The notes under the pieces are model-generated. The model was given only the letters and a program-made list of their open reading frames with translations. It was not told where the DNA came from and did no database searches. DNA of 53,984 bases. Source: Halomonas fontilapidosi. Its GTDB lineage: Bacteria > Pseudomonadota > Gammaproteobacteria > Pseudomonadales > Halomonadaceae. Both the position numbers and the translations under genes were made by a program. Each line of letters opens with the position of its first letter. Positions within the stretch are counted from its first letter, which is position 1. The stretch covers positions 1 through 53,984 of the forward strand of contig NZ_JACHXQ010000016.1 of NCBI RefSeq assembly GCF_014192285.1, in the 5' to 3' direction. This document shows positions 46,767 to 53,984 of this stretch, one piece after another.

Positions 46767-49164
46767 GATCATGCTTCTCGTGCGCGTCGCCATTATCATC
46801 CCGCTCGTCCAGTCGCGCCTGCTTCACCACCCTGCGGAACTGCGCCAGTCGTTTGGCCACACAGGCATCCAGACTGCCCTCGGGAAACTGCCCTTGGGCG
46901 TCGGGCTCACCAATGGGCAAGCCGGTCAGCAGCGCCAGTGCCTCATCGACCCGAGATACGGCAAAGACCCTGAACTGCTTCTGCTCGATCGCCTCGCGGA
47001 CCTCGGCCTTGAGCATCAAGTGCTCGACATTGGTGGCCGGCAGGATCACCGCCTGATCCGCGAGGTCGCCACGGGCGGCACAGACATCGAAGAAACCTTC
47101 GATCTTCTCGTTCACGCCGCCCACCGCCTGGACACGACCATGCTGGTCGATGGAGCCGGTGACGGCGAAGGCCTGGTCAAGCGGCACCTGGGCAATGGCC
47201 GAGACCAGCGCGCAGACTTCGGCCACGGAGGCACTGTCGCCCTCGATCCCGCCATAGGACTGTTCAAAGGCCAGGCTGGCGGATAGCGAGAGCGGTTCTG
47301 CCCCCGCGTAGCGACTGGCCAGGTAGCGTGACAGGATCATCACCGCCTTGGAGTGAATACGCCCGCCCATGTGTGCCTCGCGCTCGATGTCCACTACCTG
47401 GCCGTTGCCGGGACGCGCCGTGGCAGTGATGCGCAACGGCTGGCCGAACGCATATTCGCCCAGTTGCAGCACGGAGAGGCCGTTGACCTGCCCGACCACG
47501 CGCCCCTGTGTGGCGACCATCATGGTGCCGCGAGAGATCATCTCGTGACTACGCTCGCGGATACGCCCCGTGCGCCACAGCTGCTGGCTGACCGCCTTCT
47601 CGACGTGGCGGCGAGCGATCACCTTGGCCGCCTCCTCGCCAGCCCAGTGATCGGCTTCCAGCACCAGGTCATGAAGGTCGCGGTGGCGAGCGGTCAGCTT
47701 ACGCTGGTCGTCGGCCAGGCGGCTGGCACGCTCGATCACAGCGGCTACGCCGCTGCGGTCCAGCGGGCGCAGGGCCGCCTCGCGGGCCAGCGTTGCCACC
47801 AGGCGGGCATAGAAGGCCTCATGCTCAGGGTCACGCTCGAGCTCGTCCTCGAGGTCGGCCTGGACCTTGAACAGCGCCAGGAACTCGGGGTCGTGCTCGC
47901 AGAGCAGGTAGTAGAGCAGGCGCTCGCCCAGCAGTACGATCTTGACGTCCAGCGGGATCGGCTCCGGCTCGAGGGTCACGGTGCTGATCAGCCCATAGGC
48001 CTGCTCAAGCGACTCGGTGCGGATCTCGCCGGCCTTCAGCACCCGCTTGAGGGTCTCCCAGGCCCCCGGCTGGGTAAGCACGCCGCGCACGTCCAGCACC
48101 AGGTAGCCGCCGTTGGCACGATGCAGGGCACCGGGGCGAATCAGCGAGAAGTCGGTCAGCAGGGTACCGTTGTGCACATGGTGCTCGATGCGCCCCACCA
48201 GGTGCTGGTGACTGGGCAGGTCCTGGTAGATCACCGGCGCCCCTTGTGCCTCGGCGTTGTCGACGAGCAGGTTGACCTGAAAGCGGCTGAACACCGCCTC
48301 CGCCGGGATATCGGGCTCATCGTCGATGAAGGAGTCGACATTGAACAGGATCGCCTCGCGGATGGCGTCGAGGTGGGTCAGCACGCCCGAGTGCTCGGCA
48401 TAGCGCTCCTTGAGCTCTTCCAGGGGGGCACCGATGGCCGACTCGAGCATTTCCGCGTTGAGGGCGTTGGCCTGATCCCGCAGCGCCTTGGCGAGGCGCG
48501 GCATCTGGCGGATCGCCTGAGTCAGCTTGCCCTGCAGGGTCTCGATTGTGGCCTCGATGCGCTCGCGCTCGTCCTGCGGCAGCTTCTCGAAGGCCTCCGG
48601 TGCCATCATCTTGTCGCCGTCGGCCGGCGCGAAGGTGAAGCCGTTGGGGGTGGAGAGCAGCAGGATATCGTGCTCGCGGGCCTCGCGTCGTACGGCTTCC
48701 ACGGCATCGCGCTGCCGCTCGCCCATGGCCTGCTTGAGCTCATGGAGGCGATTCTGGTACTCCTCGCTCTCGAAAACGGCCGGAATGGCGCTGCGCAGTT
48801 CCTCGACCAGCGCTTCCAGGTCCGTACGCAGCCGGCGTCCCAGGCCCGGCGGCAGTGGAAGCGCCAGCGGCACCCCCGGGTCGTCAAAGTTGTAGCGGTA
48901 GCACCAGTCCCGGGGGGGCGAGGCGTCCAAGGCCTTCTCGGCGAGGAAACTGCCCACCAGGCTGCGCCGGTCGTGGCCAGGCTGGCCCAGCACGAAGAGA
49001 TTGAAGCCGTCGCTGCGGATTGCGGTGCCGAAACTCAACGCACCTCGTGCCCGCTCATGGCCGACGAGCAGGTCCAGCGACTCGAGCTCACTGGTAATCT
49101 CGAAGTCGAAGGCATCGGTCGGACAGGTCCGGTACACCTTTGCCACCTCAAGGGGTTCCACCAT
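46756..49164 (-). CDS. Lon-family (S16) protease with degenerate Walker A
   Basis: 802 residues. The C-terminal protease domain has the Ser-Lys dyad: Ser644 (GGIEGDSASVAEV) and Lys687 (VNEKIEGFF). The N-terminal AAA-like part (AAA_32-type) has LGQPGHDRRSL at residues 59-69 where Walker A should be; the Lys is replaced by Arg and the GxGK core is lost. LHRANGGYLVLDVRGVL is the later conserved AAA segment. ATP binding may be weak or absent. It is distinct from housekeeping Lon, being closer to the LonC/YcbZ-like groups. GGAGA precedes the start. Confidence 0.87.
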   Translation of the reverse strand: MVEPLEVAKVYRTCPTDAFDFEITSELESLDLLVGHERARGALSFGTAIRSDGFNLFVLGQPGHDRRSLVGSFLAEKALDASPPRDWCYRYNFDDPGVPLALPLPPGLGRRLRTDLEALVEELRSAIPAVFESEEYQNRLHELKQAMGERQRDAVEAVRREAREHDILLLSTPNGFTFAPADGDKMMAPEAFEKLPQDERERIEATIETLQGKLTQAIRQMPRLAKALRDQANALNAEMLESAIGAPLEELKERYAEHSGVLTHLDAIREAILFNVDSFIDDEPDIPAEAVFSRFQVNLLVDNAEAQGAPVIYQDLPSHQHLVGRIEHHVHNGTLLTDFSLIRPGALHRANGGYLVLDVRGVLTQPGAWETLKRVLKAGEIRTESLEQAYGLISTVTLEPEPIPLDVKIVLLGERLLYYLLCEHDPEFLALFKVQADLEDELERDPEHEAFYARLVATLAREAALRPLDRSGVAAVIERASRLADDQRKLTARHRDLHDLVLEADHWAGEEAAKVIARRHVEKAVSQQLWRTGRIRERSHEMISRGTMMVATQGRVVGQVNGLSVLQLGEYAFGQPLRITATARPGNGQVVDIEREAHMGGRIHSKAVMILSRYLASRYAGAEPLSLSASLAFEQSYGGIEGDSASVAEVCALVSAIAQVPLDQAFAVTGSIDQHGRVQAVGGVNEKIEGFFDVCAARGDLADQAVILPATNVEHLMLKAEVREAIEQKQFRVFAVSRVDEALALLTGLPIGEPDAQGQFPEGSLDACVAKRLAQFRRVVKQARLDERDDNGDAHEKHDHER

Positions 49165-49294
49165 AGCGGCTCTCCTTTGCAGACACGGGCAGTATGAGAC
49201 ACGTCGCAGGGTCCTGCCTGATGTGAATCAAGGCGAGTCGCCACAGAGAGCCGCGACAGGGGTCAACGGGCAACAGCATGCCCCTCGTCGGCGA

Positions 49295-49906
49295 TCACCG
49301 CAGGATGTCGTGAATCACCTCGCGGATGATGTCATTGGTGAGATCAACGAGCACGGCATCGTCGCCCACACGACGCCATTCATACCCCTCGTAGGTGGGC
49401 AGATCACGCCGCACACGCGCGTCGAATTGTTTGGCGATGCCGGGCGGCAGGGGCTTGCCACGCTCCAGATTCATGCGGATGCCGGGCGGAAGGCGATCGC
49501 GGTCGTCATGACGGATGAACTCCCGCCGCTCGCGAAAGATGTCGCGAATCCGGCGCTCGTCGATGATCGGCCGCCGAGCCTCGTCGCGATAGCGTTCGCG
49601 GTATTCGTCACGCTCACGGTCACGATACGCATCGCGCTCCAGGTCGCGGTCGCGATATTCCTCACGGACTCGATCACCCGGCTCCTGGCGGGAACGCTCA
49701 CCTCGGGCCTGGCCCTGACCATGGGACTTCTGGGGACCACCCTGCCCCTTCTGGCCACGCTGCGGCTGACCTTGCTCCTTCCAGGGTGCGGCGCCTTGGG
49801 CATTGCCCTGGCTATTACCGGGCTGGGCCAGCAGCGGCGAGGCGGCGAAGGCCAGGCCAAGGACACTGGCCAACAGCAGAGGATAGTGAGGGAAACGGCG
49901 TTTCAT
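49295..49906 (-). CDS. CigR/RcnB-like periplasmic protein
   Basis: 203 residues. Signal peptide about 1-27 (LLLASVLGLAFAASPLLA). A Gln/Gly-rich stretch (30-72) is followed by a charged RDRERD-type repeat region (about 80-135), then the CigR-type domain: LPPGIRMNLERGKPLPPGIAKQFDARVRRDLPTYEGYEWRRVGDDAVLVDLTNDIIREVIHDIL. CigR was described in Salmonella as an anti-virulence factor; in environmental bacteria the role is unknown. Confidence 0.78.
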   Translation of the reverse strand: MKRRFPHYPLLLASVLGLAFAASPLLAQPGNSQGNAQGAAPWKEQGQPQRGQKGQGGPQKSHGQGQARGERSRQEPGDRVREEYRDRDLERDAYRDRERDEYRERYRDEARRPIIDERRIRDIFRERREFIRHDDRDRLPPGIRMNLERGKPLPPGIAKQFDARVRRDLPTYEGYEWRRVGDDAVLVDLTNDIIREVIHDILR

Positions 49907-49972
49907 GCGGACCTCCTCGTCGAGACATATAGGCCAAGTCTAGCCCGCCATCGTGCAAGAGCGGTGCAAAGC

Positions 49973-50000
49973 ACGACACCCGGGCAAGCCCGGGTGTCGT
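49973..50000 (-). terminator. Terminator after ppsA
   Basis: A near-perfect 13-bp GC stem (ACGACACCCGGGC with GCCCGGGTGTCGT) separated by AA, 26 bases past the ppsA stop. The minus-strand tail GCTTTGC is only weakly T-rich. Confidence 0.7.
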
Positions 50001-50025
50001 CGATCACTACGGGCCAGCTCTCGCG

Positions 50026-52398
50026 TCAGCCCAGGGTCTCGCCGGCCAGCATGAACCAGGTCTCCAGTACCGCATCGGGATTGAGCGAGACGGAGTCGAT
50101 GCCCTGCTCCATCAGCCACTTGGCGAGGTCCGGATGGTCCGAGGGCCCCTGACCGCAGATACCGATGTACTTGCCCTGGGCGTGGCACGCCTGAATGGCC
50201 ATGGCCAGCAGCTTTTTCACCGCCGGGTTACGCTCGTCGAACAGGTGGGCAACGATACCGGAGTCGCGATCCAGCCCCAGCGTCAGCTGCGTGAGGTCGT
50301 TGGAGCCGATGGAGAAGCCGTCGAAGTACTCGAGAAACTCCTCGGCCAGCAGAGCGTTGGCGGGAAGCTCGCACATCATGATGACCTTGAGGCCGTTCTC
50401 GCCACGGGTCAGACCGTTGGCGGCCAGCAGGTCGACCACCTCGCGGGCCTCCTCGGTGGTGCGCACGAAGGGCACCATGATCTCGACGTTGTCCAGCCCC
50501 ATCACCTCGCGGACGCGCTTGAGCGCGCGGCACTCCAACTCGAAGCAGGGACGGAAAGTTTCCGAGATGTAGCGCGAGGCGCCGCGGAAACCGAGCATGG
50601 GGTTCTCCTCGCCCGGCTCGTAGAGCTTGCCGCCGATCAGGTTCTCGTATTCGTTCGACTTGAAGTCCGACAGCCGCACGATGACCCGCTGCGGGTAGAA
50701 GGACGCCGCCAGGGTGGAGATTCCCTCGACCAGCTTGTCGACATAGAACTCCACCGGGTCGCTGTAGCCGGCGGTGCGCAGGTCGATAGTCTGCTGAAGG
50801 TCAGCAGGCAGCAGGTCGTACTCGAGCAGTGCCTTGGGGTGCACACCGATCATGCGGTTAATGATGAACTCGAGCCGCGCCAGACCGACCCCGGCATTGG
50901 GCAGGCCGGCGAAGCCGAAGGCGCGATCCGGGTTGCCGACGTTCATCATGATCTTGAAAGGGATCTCGGGCATGGCGTCGACGCTGGTCACGCGTCGGTC
51001 GAACTCCAGCAGCCCGGCGTAGACGTGACCGGTATCCCCTTCGGCACAGGAGACGGTGACGTCGCGCCCATCCTCGAGCGCCTCGGTGGCGTCACCACAG
51101 CCGACCACGGCGGGTATGCCCAGCTCGCGGGCGATGATCGCCGCATGGCAGGTCCGGCCACCGCGGTTGGTGACGATGGCCGAGGCGCGCTTCATGATCG
51201 GCTCCCAGTCCGGGTCGGTCATGTCGGTGACCAGCACATCGCCGGGGTTGACCTTCTCCATGTCGTCCGGCGAGAAGACAACCTTGACCGCACCGCGGCC
51301 GATGCGCTGACCGATGGCCCGCCCAGCCACCAGGGTGCGCCCCTTCTCCTTGAGCTGGAATCGCTCGAGCTTGCCCCCCTCCTGCTGGGAGACCACGGTC
51401 TCGGGGCGTGCCTGAACGATGTACAGTTCGCCGTCGTCACCGTCCAGGGCCCACTCGATGTCCATGGGACGACCGTAGTGCTGCTCGATGGTCACCGCCT
51501 GACGCGCCAGCGCCATGATCTGCTGGTCATCGATGCAGAAGCGTGCGCGTTCTGCCAGCGGCACGTCCACTGTCGCCACCGACTTGCCGGCGCTGGTGTC
51601 GTCGGTGTAGACCATCTTGATCAGCTTGGAGCCGAGGTTGCGACGCAGCACCGCCGGACGCCCCGCCGCCAGGGTCGGCTTGTGGACATAGAACTCATCG
51701 GGGTTCACCGCGCCCTGTACCACGGTCTCGCCCAGCCCCCAGGAGGCGGTAACGAAGACCGCATCACGATAGCCGGACTCGGTGTCCAGGGTGAACATTA
51801 CGCCCGAGGCGCCGGTCTCGGAGCGCACCATCTTCTGGATGCCGGCGGAGAGCGCCACGTTCTCGTGGGCGTAACCGCGATGGACGCGATAGGAGATGGC
51901 ACGATCGTTGAACAGCGAGGCGAAGACCTCATGCACCGCACGCTTGATGTTGTCGAAACCCTCGATATTGAGGAAGGTTTCCTGCTGACCGGCGAAGGAG
52001 GCATCCGGCAGGTCCTCGGCGGTCGCCGAACTGCGCACGGCGACCTTGAGGTTGGGATGCATCGCCGATAGCGCCTCGTAGCTCTCGCGCAGGTAGCGCT
52101 CGAAGGTCGGCGGCAGCGGGGTATCGATGACCCACTGGCGGATCTCGGCGCCGGCCCTCGCCAGTTCGGCCACGTCATCGACGTCCAGAGTCGCCAGCCG
52201 GCGGTTGATGCGCTCGTTGAGCCCTTCATGGGAGAGGAATTCGCGGTAGGCGTGGGCCGTGGTGGCAAACCCGCCAGGGACGGTGACGCCCGCGCCGGAG
52301 AGGTTGGAGATCATCTCGCCAAGGGAAGCGTTCTTGCCTCCTACCCGCTCAACATCGTCCATGCCCAATTGATCGAACCACTGAATGTAATCGTCCAT
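50026..52398 (-). CDS. ppsA: Phosphoenolpyruvate synthase
   Basis: 790 residues from the ATG at 52398 (GGGAGGT upstream; earlier in-frame start lacks a site). It converts pyruvate and ATP to PEP, AMP and phosphate for gluconeogenesis. The N-terminal ATP-grasp part has [10 protein letters not shown] and [19 protein letters not shown]. The swivelling phosphohistidine is His418 ([21 protein letters not shown]). The C-terminal PEP barrel ends with [11 protein letters not shown]. Divergent from ppsR, its expected regulator. Confidence 0.97.
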   Translation of the reverse strand: MDDYIQWFDQLGMDDVERVGGKNASLGEMISNLSGAGVTVPGGFATTAHAYREFLSHEGLNERINRRLATLDVDDVAELARAGAEIRQWVIDTPLPPTFERYLRESYEALSAMHPNLKVAVRSSATAEDLPDASFAGQQETFLNIEGFDNIKRAVHEVFASLFNDRAISYRVHRGYAHENVALSAGIQKMVRSETGASGVMFTLDTESGYRDAVFVTASWGLGETVVQGAVNPDEFYVHKPTLAAGRPAVLRRNLGSKLIKMVYTDDTSAGKSVATVDVPLAERARFCIDDQQIMALARQAVTIEQHYGRPMDIEWALDGDDGELYIVQARPETVVSQQEGGKLERFQLKEKGRTLVAGRAIGQRIGRGAVKVVFSPDDMEKVNPGDVLVTDMTDPDWEPIMKRASAIVTNRGGRTCHAAIIARELGIPAVVGCGDATEALEDGRDVTVSCAEGDTGHVYAGLLEFDRRVTSVDAMPEIPFKIMMNVGNPDRAFGFAGLPNAGVGLARLEFIINRMIGVHPKALLEYDLLPADLQQTIDLRTAGYSDPVEFYVDKLVEGISTLAASFYPQRVIVRLSDFKSNEYENLIGGKLYEPGEENPMLGFRGASRYISETFRPCFELECRALKRVREVMGLDNVEIMVPFVRTTEEAREVVDLLAANGLTRGENGLKVIMMCELPANALLAEEFLEYFDGFSIGSNDLTQLTLGLDRDSGIVAHLFDERNPAVKKLLAMAIQACHAQGKYIGICGQGPSDHPDLAKWLMEQGIDSVSLNPDAVLETWFMLAGETLG

Positions 52399-52636
52399 GA
52401 GACCTCCCAGGAAAGCGACGGATGCAACATGCCGGCGGGCCGCGCGGGACACGGGCATGAAGGGATGGTGGCGACTCTAACAGCGACCCTCCATATTCGC
52501 CATTAGTCTAACATCGAAGTCACTGGAGGTTTTTTACAACACCTGGCCGATTCACCCGGCATCCCCACCTCTTGTTCCGGTATCCGCCAGCACCGACAAT
52601 GGAGCCCACTTTCCCTTCGCCGCACAGCGACCCGCC

Positions 52637-53470
52637 ATGACGCGCACCGCCTTCTTCATCTCTGACGGCACCGGCATCACCGCCGAGAGCCTGGGACGCA
52701 GCCTGCTCGCCCAGTTCGAGAGCGTCGAGATCCGCATGCTCACCAAGCCCTATATCGACTCCCTCGAGAAGGCCCATACCCTGGTGGCAATCATCGAGGC
52801 GACGGCCGTTCGCGATGGGGAACAGCCGATCATCATCGACACCATCGTCGACGAGCAGATCCGTGAGGTCATCCGTCAGGCCCCGGGCTTCAAGGTCGAC
52901 ATCTTCTCGACCTTCCTCAAGCCGCTGGAAGAGGAGCTGGAAGCCCACTCCTCCTACAGCGTCGGCCGCACCCATGCCATCGGCCGCGACGACGTCTACA
53001 TGGATCGCATCCATTCGGTGCACTTCGCCCTGGACAACGACGACGGCGCCCGCACCCACCAGTACGACAAGGCGGACATCATCCTCGTCGGGGTCTCGCG
53101 CTGTGGCAAGACGCCCACCTCGCTCTACCTGGCCCTGCAGTTCGGCATTCGCGCCGCAAACTATCCTCTCACCGAGGACGACCAGGACGAGAACGGCACC
53201 CTGAAGTTGCCGAAGGCGCTGGTGCCGCATCGCCACAAGCTGTTCGGCCTGACCATCGACCCGCGACGGCTGGCGGCCATCCGCCATGAACGCCGGCCCA
53301 ACAGCCGCTACAGCTCGATGGATCAGTGTGTTCAGGAGGTCGAGCAGGCTGAGGGACTGTATCGCCAGATGCACGTCCCCTACATCGACACCACCCGCTT
53401 CTCCGTGGAAGAGATCTCCACCCGGATGATCGCCGAGACTGGGCTGACACGGCGGTTTTCGCCGCGATAA
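52637..53470 (+). CDS. ppsR: PEP synthetase regulatory kinase/phosphorylase PpsR
   Basis: 277-residue DUF299 protein. It phosphorylates a Thr of PpsA using ADP and reverses this with phosphate. The start [19 protein letters not shown] and the P-loop GVSRCGKT (152-159) with TSLYLAL are characteristic. The [20 protein letters not shown] region is conserved. It lies 238 bases from ppsA across a divergent promoter region in which I see no strong motif. An array of heptamer repeats begins on the base after its TAA stop. Confidence 0.96.
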   Translation: MTRTAFFISDGTGITAESLGRSLLAQFESVEIRMLTKPYIDSLEKAHTLVAIIEATAVRDGEQPIIIDTIVDEQIREVIRQAPGFKVDIFSTFLKPLEEELEAHSSYSVGRTHAIGRDDVYMDRIHSVHFALDNDDGARTHQYDKADIILVGVSRCGKTPTSLYLALQFGIRAANYPLTEDDQDENGTLKLPKALVPHRHKLFGLTIDPRRLAAIRHERRPNSRYSSMDQCVQEVEQAEGLYRQMHVPYIDTTRFSVEEISTRMIAETGLTRRFSPR

Positions 53471-53550
53471 GCGCCGAGCGCCGAGCGCCGAGCGCCGAGC
53501 GCCGAGCGCCGAGCGCCGAGCGCCGAGCGCCGAGCGCCGAGCGCCGAGCG
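53471..53550. repeat. GCCGAGC heptamer array, copy E
   Basis: Eleven perfect GCCGAGC units (53473-53549) begin directly after the ppsR stop (TAA-GCGCCGAG, the same junction as at dinB). The array ends GCCAGCAGG, sharing the AGCAGG junction of the other copies. The expected core and right arm are not found before the insertion sequence at 53606; they may lie beyond the window or have been disrupted. Confidence 0.88.
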
Positions 53551-53613
53551 CCAGCAGGAGTGTGCTCATGCACCAAGATGGCGACAAGCAAAAGCCTCCA
53601 GCGGCTGAACTGC

Positions 53614-53650
53614 ACCCCGAAAGTTGGACACCCAATCCAACCTTCGGGGT
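53614..53650 (+). promoter_or_regulatory. Hairpin in the left end of the insertion sequence
   Basis: ACCCCGAAAGTTGGA (53614-53628) pairs with TCCAACCTTCGGGGT (53636-53650) with one mismatch, loop of 7, followed by TTTTT. It can act as a terminator shielding the transposase from outside transcription, and it overlaps the terminal repeat. Confidence 0.7.
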
Positions 53651-53656
53651 GTTTTT

Positions 53657-53984
53657 ATGAGCAATCGATACGACGAGTGGTTCAAGCTGCTGGTGGCTCA
53701 GCAGTGTTTGCACGATGACACCAGCTTGAGGGAGGTAGCCCGCCAGCATGGCCTGGACCATTCCCTGGTACGGACATGGCGGGACAACTACCGTCAGCAT
53801 GGCGTGATGGGCCTGCGCAAGAAATACACGCGCCGCAGCGCGGCTTTCAAGCTAGAGGTCCTTGAGACGATGTGGCGAGATGGCTTGTCACGGCGTCAGA
53901 CGGAGGCCCTGTTCGATATCCGCGAGCGCGGCGCCATTGGCAGATGGGAGCGTCAATACCATAGTGGTGGCCTGACTGCACTAG
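53657..53984 (+). CDS. IS3-family transposase OrfA (partial)
   Basis: At least 109 residues, open at the window end. MSNRYDEWFKLLVAQQCLHD starts the protein, and two helix-turn-helix motifs follow: SLREVARQHGLDHSLVRTWRDNYRQHG and SRRQTEALFDIRERGAIGRWERQY. This is the DNA-binding OrfA of IS150-like elements; OrfB with the DDE domain would follow, usually by frameshift. The start lies just after the hairpin and its T-tract; no strong ribosome site is present. Confidence 0.85.
   Translation, partial: MSNRYDEWFKLLVAQQCLHDDTSLREVARQHGLDHSLVRTWRDNYRQHGVMGLRKKYTRRSAAFKLEVLETMWRDGLSRRQTEALFDIRERGAIGRWERQYHSGGLTAL

Larger units (their letters stand above)
53606..53984 (+). mobile_element. IS3-family (IS150-like) insertion sequence, left end, cut by window
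   Basis: The left inverted repeat begins TGAACTGCACCCCGAAAGTT, the TG...GTTGGAC type of IS3/IS150 elements. It is followed at once by a 15-bp hairpin and OrfA. OrfB and the right end are beyond the window. It sits 56 bases past the heptamer array. Confidence 0.85.

Overview
The window is a high-GC chromosomal segment that looks like a Halomonadaceae gammaproteobacterium (Halomonas or a close relative). The support is the psrA/lexA arrangement typical of Pseudomonas-like gammaproteobacteria, the E. coli-like RibE, Gpt, MetNIQ and Ung proteins, the acidic proteome, and the GC-rich heptamer repeats between genes. This is inference from protein resemblance; there is no rRNA in the window.

Layout. 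1-6.2 kb: pilC, an L,D-transpeptidase, the psrA and lexA regulators, dinB, a four-helix-bundle (S23/IVP-family) gene and a CbiM-like membrane protein. Several of these are separated by copies of a GCCGAGC-heptamer inverted-repeat element. 6.2-8.9 kb: a polar amino-acid ABC importer. 8.9-11.1 kb: an RNase J-type nuclease, a BIME-like palindrome and an H-NS-like protein with an AT-hook tail. 11.3-16.2 kb: a tightly packed molybdenum-cofactor operon (mobA-mobB-moeA-moaCD-moaE-moaA) with an unusual moaC-moaD fusion. 16.2-18.2 kb: a cupin-XRE regulator behind a 13-codon leader ORF, and a uracil/xanthine permease. 18.3-26.1 kb: a glycerol ABC transporter operon (glpSTPQUV) with its own glpD-type dehydrogenase. 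26.4-31.1 kb: base salvage and repair (upp, ung, gpt, apt, purine permease) and ribE. 31.3-34.7 kb: a probable SAM-II riboswitch with terminator, metNIQ and a free-methionine-sulfoxide reductase. 34.7-34.9 kb: two identical tRNA-Val(GAC) genes. 35-39.3 kb: glpK, glpR, glpD. 39.3-43.5 kb: a histidine phosphatase and a phosphonate-type ABC importer (phnDCEE) without C-P lyase genes. 43.5-52.4 kb: gamma-glutamyltranspeptidase, a small membrane protein, a universal stress protein overlapping a Lon-family protease, a CigR-like protein and PEP synthase. 52.6-54 kb: ppsR, an 11-unit heptamer array, and the left end of an IS3-family (IS150-like) insertion sequence cut by the window edge.

How parts connect. 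The glycerol genes form one probable regulon: sites resembling the GlpR operator lie upstream of glpS (26348), glpK (36585) and glpD (37604, 37625). No glpF lies beside glpK, so the ABC system may be the main entry route. The met block joins uptake, SAM sensing and repair of oxidised methionine. PpsR is the regulator of PpsA and is divergent from it.

The most unusual item is the repeat family. Inverted arms of GCC(G/A)AGC repeats flank either a structured core of about 84 bp (two copies, about 88% identical) or a complete four-helix-bundle gene. Arms begin 0-3 bases after TAA stop codons at four gene ends, and one 543-bp copy exactly fills the gap between two convergent stops. This looks like an undescribed, stop-codon-associated mobile or structural element.
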